The notes under the pieces are model-generated. The model worked only from the letters and a program-made list of their open reading frames with translations, ran no database searches and had not been told where the DNA came from. The translations under genes and the position numbers were made by a program. A stretch of 64,000 bases of DNA from Triglochin maritima (Eukaryota; Streptophyta; Magnoliopsida; Alismatales; Juncaginaceae). This document shows positions 25,404-36,787 of this stretch, piece after piece; within the stretch, counting starts at the first letter, position 1, and the number at the start of each line of letters is the position of its first letter. The stretch covers positions 26,991,493 to 27,055,492 of the forward strand of contig OY821793.1 in assembly GCA_963682175.1 (NCBI GenBank). The letters are read 5' to 3'.

Positions 25404-28112
25404 AACCGTGGGAACCCAAGCATGGGCATAGCAACGTCCCTAAGAACTTTCCCCACGAGAAACCCCCATTCCCTTCCGGACGCGTTCGGAAGTGCACGGG
25501 AAGGCAACAACCTTGGGCAACCGAGCACGTCGAAGAGCAACGTCCACAGGCACCTTGGTCTTTGCCCACGAGCAACCTCCATTTCACCTACAAGTGCGCT
25601 TTCACTGCCAAACGTGTTTTGGAAGCGAATGCCGCAGGCCACTGCCGGGAGCACACACTAGGCCCTAGCGTGGCGCTGACATGCCAACTATGACAACACT
25701 AGGCTAGTGTCCATCGCCCGACCGCCAAATCACTCCGAGATGGGTGCACCTCGTAGATAACGCGGATGGATATGTGGGGTCCTAAGTTCCATAAACCGTG
25801 GTTGGGCCGCCTAAAGACCACTTAGAAACTAGGTGTGGGGCTGGCCACATGCCACGCGTGGAGCTGGCCCAAGGCCAACACCAAATCGGCTGCGCCTCGA
25901 GCATCCGACCTCCAAATCGAGCGTTCTAACTTGCATTACGTAGACAATTCATCCCTCTATCTGCCCCTAAAATTTCAGAGCAAACGCCCAAGTATTCGGG
26001 GTCGCGCCTCCTCCAAGAAGACGTAGCTCCCTACCAGCCACACCCCCACATCATCAGCATTCTTCATCTCATCGCCCCTCGCCCTACATACATCTAAATC
26101 GGGCATTCTAAGAGGAGTTACCCATCCACTCCTCCTCACTCTGTGCTTGGGTGCCCAAATATAGACTAAGGCTCACCTAAGGTCCACTCAGGCCATTGCT
26201 TGGCACAAACGATGCGGCAGCTTCCACTTTGCCCGCGGGCAACACCCATGGACTTCCAAACGCGTTTTGGAAGCGAATTGGGTAGGCAACAACCGTGGGC
26301 ACCCAAGCATGGGCACGAGCAACGTCCCAAAGAACTTTCCCCATGAGAAACCCCCATTCCCTTCCGGACGCGTTCGGAAGTGCACGGGAAGGCAACAACC
26401 TTGGGCAACCGAGCACGTCGAAGAGCAACGTCCACAGGCACCTTGGTCTTTGCCCACGAGCAACCTCCATTTCACCTACAAGTGCGCTTTCACTGCCAAA
26501 CGTGTTTTGGAAGCGAATGCCGCAGGCCACTGCCGCGAGCACACACTAGGCCCCAGCGTGGCGCTGACATGCCAACAATGACAACACTAGGCTAGTGTCC
26601 ATCGCCCGACCGCCAAATCACTCCGAGATGGCTGCACCTCGTAGATAACACGGATGGATATGTGGGGTCCGAAGTTCCATAAACCGTGGTTGGGCCGCCT
26701 AAAGACCACTTAGAAACTAGGTGTGGGGCTGGCCACATGCCACGCGTGGAGCTGGCCCAAGGTCACTCCGTCGCCACCCTGCAGGCCAACACCAAATCAG
26801 CTGCGCCTCGAGCATCCGACCTCCAAATCGAGCGTTCTAACTTGCATTACGTAGACAATTCATCCCTATATCTGCCCCTAAAATTTCAGAGCAAACGCCC
26901 AAGAATTCGGGGTCGCGCCTCCTCCAAGAAGACGTAGCTCCCTACCAGCCACGCCCCCACATCATCAGCATTCTTCATCTCATCGTGCCTCGCCCTACAT
27001 ACATCTAAATCGGGCATTCTAAGAGGAGTTACCCATCCACTCCTCCTCACTATGTGCTTGGGTGCCCAAATATAGACTAAGGCTCACCTAAGGTCCACTC
27101 AGGCCATTGGTTGGCACAAACGATGCGGCAGCTTCCACTTTGCCCGCGGGCAACACCCATGGACTTCCAAACGCGTTTTGGAAGCGAATGGGGTAGGCAA
27201 CAACCGTGGGAACCCAAGCATGGGCACGAGCAACGTCCCAAAGAACTTTCCCCAGGAGAAACCCCAATTCCCTTCCGGACGCGTTCGGAAGTGCACGGGA
27301 AGGCAACAACCTTGGGCAACCGAGCACGTCGAAGAGCAACGTCCACAGGCACCTTGGTCTTTGCCCACGAGCAACCTCCATTTCACCTACAAGTGCGCTT
27401 TCACTGCCAAACGTGTTTTGGAAGCGAATGCCGCAGGCCACTGCCGCGAGCACACACTAGGCCCTAGCGTGGCGCTGACATGCCAACTATGACAACACTA
27501 GGCTAGTGTCCATCGCCCGCCCGCCAAATCACTCCGAGATGGCTGCACCTCGTAGATAACGCGGATGGATATGTGGGGTCCTAAGTTCCATAAACCATGG
27601 TTGGGCCGCCTAAAGACCACTTAGAAACTAGGTGTGGGGCTGGCCACATGCCACGCGTGGAGCTGGCCCAAGGCCACTCCGCCGCCACCCTGCAGGCCAA
27701 CACCAAATCGGCTGCGCCTCGAGCATCCGACCTCCAAATCGAGCGTTCTAACTTGCATTACGTAGACAATTCATCCCTCTATCTGCCCCTAAAATTTCAG
27801 AGCAAACGCCCAAGTATTCAGGGTTGCGCGTCCTCCAAGAAGACGTAGCTCCCTACCAGCCACGCCCCCACATCATCAGCATTCTTCATCTCATCGCGCC
27901 TCGCCCTACATACATCTAAATCGGGCATTCTAAGAGGAGTTACCCATCCACTCCTCCTCACTACGTGCTTGGGTGCCCAAATATAGACTAAGGGTCACCT
28001 AAGGTCCACTCAGGCCATTGCTTGGCACAAACGATGCAGCATCTTCCACTTTGCCCGCGGGCAACACCCATGGACTTCCAAACGCGTTTTGGAAGCGAAT
28101 GGGGTAGGCAAC
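25334..28112 (+). repeat. 2709-bp three-unit segment, copy 2
   Basis: Direct tandem copy of the preceding segment. All its marker variants sit at +2709: GGGCATAGC (about 25425), CCACACCCCC (about 26039), CACTCTGTGC (about 26137), CGCCCGCCCG (about 27515), and A 28038 / T 28042. The 23-bp-deletion junction is at 25872-25877. The right end lies between 28043 (last shared marker) and 28112, where CAACAACCG replaces the expected CAAAAACCG. The near-identity suggests a recent single unequal exchange or replication-based duplication. Confidence 0.88.
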
Positions 28113-30329
28113 AACCGTGGGAACCCAAGCATGGGCACGAGAAACGTCCCAAAGAACTTTCCCCACGAGAAACCCCCATTCCCTTCCGGACGCGTTCAGA
28201 AGTGCACGGGGGGGCAACAACCTTGGGCAACCGAGCACGTCGAAGAGCAACGTCCACAGGCACCTTGGTCTTTGCCCACGAGCAACCCTCATTTCACCTA
28301 CAAGTGCACTTTCACTTCCAAATGTGTTTTGGAAGCGAATGCCGCAGGCCCCTGCCGCGAGCACACACTAGGCCCTAGCGTGGCGCTGACATGCCAACTA
28401 TGACAACACTAGGCTAGTGTCCATCGCCCGACCGCCAAATCACTCCGAGATGGGTGCGCCTCGTAGATAACGCGGATGGATATGTGGGGTCCTAAGTTCC
28501 ATAAACCGTGGTTGGGCCGCCTAAAGACCACTTAGAAACTAGGTGTGGGGCTGGCCACATGCCACGCGTGGAGCTGGCCAAAGGCCACTCCGTCGCCACC
28601 CTGCAGGCCAACACCAAATCGGCTGCGCCTCGAGCATCCGACCTCCAAATCGAGCGTTATAACTTGCATGACGTAGACAATTCATCCCTCTATCTGCCCC
28701 TAAAATGTCAGAGCAAATGCCCAAGTATTCGGGGTCGCGACTCCTCCAAGAAGACGTAGCTCCCTACCAGCCACGCCCCCACATCATCAGCATTCTTCAT
28801 CTCATCGCGCCTCGCCCTACATACATCTAAATCGGGCATTCTAAGAGGAGTTACCCATCCACTCCTCTTCACTACATGCTCGGGTGCCCAAATATAGACT
28901 AAGGCTCAACTAAGGTCCACTCAGGCCATTGCTTGGGACAAACGATGCGGCAGCTTCCACTTTGCCCGCAGGCAACACCCATGGACTTCCAAACGCGTTT
29001 TGGAAGCGAATGGGGTAGGCAACAACCGTGGGAACCCAAGCATGGGCACGAGCAACGTCCCAAAGAACTTTCCCCACGAGAAACCCCCATTCCCTTCCGG
29101 ACGCGTTGGGAAGTGCACGGGAAGGCAACAACCTTGGGCAACCGAACACTTCGAAGAGCAACGTCCACAGGCACCTTGGTCTTTGCCCACGAGCAACCTC
29201 CATTTCACCTACAAGTGCGCTTTCACTTCCAAACGTGTTTTGGAAGCGAATGCCGCAGGCCACTGCCACGAGCACACACTAGGCCCTAGCGTGGCGCTGA
29301 CATGCCAACTATGACAACACTAGGCTAGTGTCCATCGCCCGACCGCCAAATCACTACGAGATGGGTGCGCCTCGTAGATAACACGGATGGATATGTGGGG
29401 TCCTAAGTTCCATAAACCGTGGTTGGGCCACCTAAAGACCACTTAGAAACTAGGTGTGGGGCTGGCCACATGCCACGCGTGGAGCTGGCCAAAGGCCACT
29501 CCGTCGCCACCCTGCAGGCCAACACCAAATCGGCTGCGCCTCGAGAATCCGACCTCCAAATCGAGCGTTCTAACTTGCATGACGTAGACAATTCTTCCTC
29601 TATCTGCCCCTAAAATGTCAGAGCAAACGCCCAAGTATTCGGGGTCGCGCCTCCTCCAAGAAGACGTAGCTCCCTACCAGCCACGCCCCCACATCATCAG
29701 CATTCTTCATCTCATCGCGCCTCTCCCTACATACATCTAAATCGGGCATTCTAAGAGGAGTTACCCATCCACTCCTCCTCACTACGTGCTCGGGTGCCCA
29801 AATATAGACTAAGGCTCAACTAAGGTCCACTCAGGCCATTGCTTGGGACAAACGATGCGGCAGCTTCCACTTTGCCCGCGGGCAACACCCTTTGACTTCC
29901 AAACGCGTTTTGGAAGCGAATGGGGTAGGCAACAACCGTGGGAACCCAAGCATGGGCACGAGCAACGTCCCAAAGAACTTTCCCCACGAGAAACCCCCCA
30001 TTCCCTTCCAGACGCGTTCGGAAGTGCACTGGAAGGCAACAACCTTGGGCAACCGAGCACGTCGAAGAGAACCGTCCACAGGCACCTTGGTCTTTGCCCA
30101 CGAGCAACCCCCATTTCACCTACAAGTGCGCTTTCACTTCCAAACGTGTTTTGGAAGCGAATGCCGCAGGCCACTGCCGCGAGCACACACTAGGCCCTAG
30201 CGTGGCGCTGACATGCCAACTATGACAACACTAGGCTAGTGTCCATCGCCCGACCGCCAAATCACTCCGAGATGGGTGCGCCTCGTAGATAACGCGGATG
30301 GATATGTGGGGTCCTAAGTTCCATAAGCC
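28113..30329 (+). repeat. Diverged units between two duplicated regions
   Basis: These copies carry many private changes: GAGAAACGTCC (about 28139), a G7 run (about 28208), CGTTATAAC (about 28654), CCTTTGACTTCC (about 29889) and GAGAACCGTCC (about 30066). Units 28508 and 29419 share TTGCATGACG and AAATGTCAGAG. Unit 29419 has a 1-bp deletion in ATTCTTCCTC (about 29591) and a compensating 1-bp insertion in a C run (about 29995-30000), so the interval is still 911 bp. The divergence suggests these copies have escaped recent homogenisation. Confidence 0.85.
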
Positions 30330-33300
30330 ATGGTTGGGCCGCCTAAAGACCACTTAGAAACTAGGTGTGGGGCTGGCCACATGCCACGCGTGGAGCTGGC
30401 CAAAGGCCACTCCGTCGCCGACCTCCAAATCGAGCGTTCTAACTTTCATTATGTAGACAATTCATCCCTCTATCTGCCCCTAAAATTTCAGAGCAAACGC
30501 CCAAGTATTCGGGGTCGCGCCTCCTCCAAGAAGACGTAGCTCCCTACCAGCCACGCCCCCACATCATCAGCATTCTTCATCTCATCGCGCCTCGCCCTAC
30601 ATACGTCTAAATCGGGCATTCTAAGAGGAGTTACCCATCCACTCCTCCTCACTATGTGCTTGGGTGCCCAAATATAGACTAAGGCTCACCTAAGGTCCAC
30701 TCAGGCCATTGCTTGGGACAAACGATGCGGCAACTTCCACTGTGCCCGCGGGCAACACCCATGGACTTCCAAACGCGTTTTGGAAGCGAATGGGGTAGGC
30801 AACCACCGTGGGAACCCAAGCATGGGCACGAGCAACGTCCCAAAGAACTTTCCCCACGAGAAACCCCCAGTCCCTTCCGGACGCGTTCGGAAGTGCACGG
30901 GAAGGCAACAAACTTGGGCAACCGAGCACGTCGAAGAGCAACGTCCACAGGCACCTTGGTCTTTGCCCACGAGAAACCCCCATTTCACCTGCAAGTGCGC
31001 TTTCACTTCTAAACGTGTTTTGGAAGCGAATGCCGCAGGCCACTGCCGCGAGCACACACTAGGCCCTAGCGTGGCGCTGACTTGCCAACTATGACAACAC
31101 TAGGCTAGTGTCCATCGCCCGACCGCCAAATCACTCCGAGATGGGTGTGCCTCGTAGATAACGCGGATGGATAGGTGGGCTCCTAAGTTCAATAAGCCAT
31201 GGTTGGGGCGCCTAAAGACCACTTAGAAACCAGGTGTGAGGCTGGCCACATGCCACGCGTGGAGCTGGCCAAAGGCCACTCCGACGCCACCCTGCAGGCC
31301 AACACCAAATCGGCTGCGCCTCGAGCATCCGACCTCCAAATCGAGCATTCTAACTTTCATTACGTATACAATTCATCCCTCTATCTGCCCCTAAAATGTC
31401 AGAGCAAACGCCCAAGTATTCGGGGTCGCGCCTCCTCCAAGAAGACGTAGCTCCCTACCAGCCACGCCCCACATCATCAGCATTCTTCATCTCATCGCGC
31501 CTCGCCCTACATACATCTAAATCGGGCATTCTAAGAGGAGTTACCCATCCACTCCTCCTCACTACATGCTCGGGTGCCCAAATATAGACTAAGGCTCAAC
31601 TAAGGTCCACTCAGGCCATTGCTTGGGACAAACGATGCGGCAGCTTCCACTTTGCCCGCAGGCAACACCCATGGACTTCCAAACGCGTTTTGGAAGCGAA
31701 TGGGGTAGGCAACAACCGTGGGAACCCAAGCATGGGCACGAGCAACGTCCCAAAGAACTTTCCCCACGAGAAACCCCCATTCCCTTCCGGACGCGTTGGG
31801 AAGTGCACGGGAAGGCAACAACCTTGGGCAACCGAACACGTCGAAGAGCAACGTCCACAGGCACCTTGGTCTTTGCCCACGAGAAACCCCCATTTCACCT
31901 GCAAGTGCGCTTTCACTTCTAAACGTGTTTTGGAAGCGAATGCCGCAGGCCACTGCCGCGAGCACACACTAGGCCCTAGCGTGGCGCTGACTTGCCAACT
32001 ATGACAACACTAGGCTAGTGTCCATCGCCCGACCGCCAAATCACTCCGAGATGGGTGTGCCTCGTAGATAACGCGGATGGATAGGTGGGCTCCTAAGTTC
32101 CATAAGCCATGGTTGGGCCGCCTAAAGACCACTTAGAAACCAGGTGTGAGGCTGGCCACATGCCACGCGTGGAGCTGGCCAAAGGCCACTCCGACGCCAC
32201 CCTGCAGGCCAACACCAAATCGGCTGCGCCTCGAGCATCCGACCTCCAAATCGAGCGTTCTAACTTTCATTACGTAGACAATTCATCCCTTTATCTGACC
32301 CCAAAATTTCAGAGCAAACGCGGAAGTATTCGGGGTCGCGCCTCCTCCAAGAAGACGTAGGTCCCTACCAGCCACGCCCCCACATCATCAGCATTCTTCA
32401 TCTCATCGCGCCTCGCCCTACATACGTCTAAATCGGGCATTCTAAGAGGAGTTACCCATCCACTCCTCCTCACTATGTGCTCGGGTGCCCAAATATTGAC
32501 TAAGGCTCACCAAAGGTCCACTTAGGCCATTGCTTGGGACAAACGACGCGTCAGCTTCCACTTTGCCCGCGGGCAACACCCATGGACTTCCAAACGCGTT
32601 TTGGAAGCGAATGGGGTAGGCAACAACCGTGGGAACCCAAGCATGGGCACGAGCAATGTCCCAAAGAACCTTATCCACGAGAAACCCCGATTCCCTTCCG
32701 GACGCGTTCGGAAGTGCACGGGAAGGCAACAACCTTGGGCAACCGAGCACGTCGAAGAGCAACGTCCACAGGCACCTTGGTCTTTGCCCAAGAGCAACCC
32801 CCATTTCACTTGCAAGTGCGCTTTCACTTCTAAACGTGTGTTGGAAGCGAATGCCGCAGGCCACTACCGCGAGCACACACTAGGCCCTTGCGTGGCGCTG
32901 ACATGCCAACTATGACAACACTAGGCTAGTGTCCATCGCCCGACCGCCAAATCACTCCGAGATGGGTGTGCCTCGTAGATAACGCGGATGGATAGGTGGG
33001 CTCCTAAGTTCCATAAGCCGTGGTTGGGCCGCCTAAAGACCACTTAGAAACTAGGTGTGGGGCTGGCCACATGCCACGCGTGGAGCTGGCCAAAGGCCAC
33101 TCCGTCGCCGACCTCCAAATCGAGCGTTCTAACTTTCATTATGTAGACAATTCATCCCTCTATCTGCCCCTCAAATTTCAGAGTAAACGCCCAAGTATTC
33201 GGGGTCGCGCCTCCTCCAAGAAGACGTAGCTCCCTACCAGCCACGCCCCCACATCATCAGCATTCTTCATCTCATCGCGCCTCGCCCTACATACGTCTAA

Positions 33301-36300
33301 ATCGGGCATTCTAAGAGGAGTTACCCATCCACTCCTCCTCACTATGTGCTCGGGTGCCCAAATATAGACTAAGGCTCACCTAAGGTCCACTCAGGCCATT
33401 GCTTGGGACAAACGATGCGGCAACTTCCACTTTGCCCGCGGGCAACACCCATGGACTTCCAAACGCGTTTTGGAAGCGAATGGGGTAGGCAACAACCGTG
33501 GGAACCCAAGCATGGGCACGAGCAACCTCCCAAAGAACTTTCCCCACGAGAAACCCCCATTCCCTTTCGGACGCGTTCGGAAGTGCACGGGAAGGCAACA
33601 ACCTTGGGCAACCGAGCACGTCGAAGAGCAACGTCCACAGGCACCCTGGTCTTTGCCCACGAGAAACTCCCATTTCACCTACAAGTGCGTTTTCACTTCC
33701 AAACGTGTTTTGGAAGCGAATGCCGCAGGCCACTGCCGTGAGTACACACTAGGCCCTAGCATGGCGCTGACATGCCAACTATGACAACACTAGGCTAGTG
33801 TCCATCGCCCGACCGCCAAATCACTCCGAGATGGGTGCGCCTCGTAGATAACGCGGGTGGATATCTGGGCTCCTAAGTTCCATAAGCCGTGGTTGGGCCG
33901 CCTAAAGACCACTTAGAAACTAGGTGTGGGGCTGGCCACATGCCACGCGTGGAGCTGGCCAAAGGCCACTCCGTCGCCACCCTGCAGGCCAACACCAAAT
34001 CGGCTGCGCCTCGAGCATCCAACCTCCAAACCGAGCGTTCTAACTTTCATTATGTAGATAATTCATCCCTCTATCGGCCCGCAAAATTTCAGAGCAAACG
34101 CCCAAGCATTCGAGTCACGTCTCCTCCAGGAAGACGTAGCTCCCTACCAGCCACGCCCCCACATCATCAACATTCTTCATCTCATCGCGCCTCGCCCTAC
34201 ATACGTCTAAATCGGGCATTCTAAGAGGAGTTACCCATCCACTCCTCCTCACTATGTGCTCGGGTGCCCAAATATTGACTAAGGCTCACCAAAGGTCCAC
34301 TCAGGCCATTGCTTGGGACAAACGATGCGGCAGCTTCCACTTTGCCCGCGGGCAACACCCATGGACTTCCAAACGCGTTTTGGAAGCGAATGGGGTAGGC
34401 AACAACAGTGGGAACCCAAGCATGGGCACGAGCAACGTCCCAAAGAACCTTCCCCACGAGAAACCCCCATTCCCTTCCGGACGCGTTCGGAAGTGCACGG
34501 GAAGGCAACAACCTTGGGCAACCGAGCACGTCGAAGAGCAACGTCCACAGGCACCTTGGTCTTTGCCCAAGAGCAACCCCCATTTCACTTGCAAGTGCGC
34601 TTTCACTTCTAAACGTGTGTTGGAAGCGAATGCCGCAGGCCACTGCCGCGAGCACACACTAGGCCCTAGCGTGGCGCTGACATGCCAACTATGACAACAC
34701 TAGGCTAGTGTCCATCGCCCGACCGCCAAATCACTCCGAGATGGGTGTGCCTCGTAGATAACGCGGATGGATAGGTGGGCTCCTAAGTTCCATAAGCCGT
34801 GGTTGGGCCGCCTAAAGACCACTTAGAAACTAGGTGTGGGGCTGGCCACATGCCACGCGTGGAGCTGGCCAAAGGCCACTCCGTCGCCGACCTCCAAATC
34901 GAGCGTTCTAACTTTCATTATGTAGACAATTCATCCCTCTATCTGCCCCTCAAATTTCAGAGCAAACGCCCAAGTATTCGGGGTCGCGCCTCCTCCAAGA
35001 ACACGTAGCTCCCTACCAGCCACGCCCCCACATCATCAGCATTCTTCATCTCATCGCGCCTCGCCCTACATACGTCTAAATCGGGCATTCTAAGAGGAGT
35101 TACCCATCCACTCCTCCTCACTATGTGCTCGGGTGCCCAAATATAGACTAAGGCTCACCTAAGGTCCACTCAGGCCATTGCTTGGGACAAACGATGCGGC
35201 AACTTCCACTTTGCCCGCGGGCAACACCCATGGACTTCCAAACGCGTTTTGGAAGCGAATGGGGTAGGCAACAACCGTAGGAACCCAAGCATGGGCACGA
35301 GCAACCTCCCAAAGAACTTTCCCCACGAGAAACCCCCATTCCCTTTCGGACGCGTTCGGAAGTGCACGGGAAGGCAACAACCTTGGGCAACCGAGCACGT
35401 CGAAGAGCAACGTCCACAGGCACCCTGGTCTTTGCCCACGAGAAACTCCCATTTCACCTACAAGTGCGTTTTCACTTCCAAACGTGTTTTGGAAGCGAAT
35501 GCCGCAGGCCACTGCCGTGAGTACACACTAGGCCCTAGCATGGCGCTGACATGCCAACTATGACAACACTAGGCTAGTGTCCATCGCCCGACCGCCAAAT
35601 CACTCCGAGATGGGTGCGCCTCGTAGATAACGCGGGTGGATATCTGGGCTCCTAAGTTCCATAAGCCGTGGTTGGGCCGCCTAAAGACCACTTAGAAACT
35701 AGGTGTGGGGCTGGCCACATGCCACGCGTGGAGCTGGCCAAAGGCCACTCCGTCGCCACCCTGCAGGCCAACACCAAATCGGCTGCGCCTCGAGCATCCA
35801 ACCTCCAAACCGAGCGTTCTAACTTTCATTATGTAGATAATTCATCCCTCTATCGGCCCGCAAAATTTCAGAGCAAACGCCCAAGCATTCGAGTCACGTC
35901 TCCTCTAGGAAGACGTAGCTCCCTACCAGCCACGCCCCCACATCATCAACATTCTTCATCTCATCGCGCCTCGCCCTACATACGTCTAAATCGGGCATTC
36001 TAAGAGGAGTTACCCATCCACTCCTCCTCACTATGTGCTCGGGTGCCCAAATATTGACTAAGGCTCACCAAAGGTCCACTCAGGCCATTGCTTGGGACAA
36101 ACGATGCGGCAGCTTCCACTTTGCCCGCGGGCAACACCCATGGACTTCCAAACGCGTTTTGGAAGCGAATGGGGTAGGCAACAACAGTGGGAACCCAAGC
36201 ATGGGCACGAGCAACGTCCCAAAGAACCTTCCCCACGAGAAACCCCCATTCCCTTCCGGACGCGTTCGGAAGTGCACGGGAAGGCAACAACCTTGGGCAA

Positions 36301-36787
36301 CCGAGCACGTCGAAGAGCAACGTCCACAGGCACCTTGGTCTTTGCCCACGAGCAACCCCCATTTCACCTGCAAGTGCGCTTTCACTTCTAAATGTGTTTT
36401 GGAAGCGAATGCCACAGACCACTGCCGCGAGCACACACTAGGCCCTAGCGTGGCGCTGACATGCCAACTATGACAACATTAGGCTAGTGTCCATCGCCCG
36501 ACCGCCAAATCACTCCGAGATGGGTGCGCCTCGTAGATAACGCGGATGGATAGGTGGGCTCCTAAGTTCCATAAGCCGTGGTTGGGCCGCCTAAAGACCA
36601 CTTAGAAACTAGGTGTGGGGCTGGCCACATGCCACGCGTGGAGCTGGCCAAAGGCCACTCCGTCGCCGACCTCCAAATCGAGCGTTCTAACTTTCATTAT
36701 GTAGACAATTCATCCCTCTATCTGCCCCCAAAATTTCAGAGCAAACGCCCAAGTATTCGGGGTCGCGCCTCCTCCAAGAAGACGTAG
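30330..36787 (+). repeat. Subfamily with a 42-bp deletion, partly in 1779-bp dimers
   Basis: Intervals starting at 30330, 33020, 34799 and 36578 are 869 bp because of the same 42-bp deletion; they alternate with units of 910-911 bp. Units 33020+33889 and 34799+35668 form two copies of a 1779-bp dimer (869+910). ATATTGAC with CACCAAAGG (about 32495, 34274, 36053), AACCGAGCGTT and GAGTCACGTCTCC (about 34112 and 35891) are shared at 1779-bp spacing. Units 31199 and 32109 form a separate pair (CCAGGTGTGAGG, CCGACGCC). Confidence 0.88.
30419..30420 (+). other. 42-bp deletion junction (first of four)
   Basis: CCGTCGCC is joined directly to GACCTCC; the 42 bp between them in full-length units (containing the CTGCAGGCC motif and the CTCGAG site) are missing. 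Only a CC dinucleotide is shared at the two ends. Identical junctions are at 33109/33110, 34888/34889 and 36667/36668, so all four descend from one event. Confidence 0.9.
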
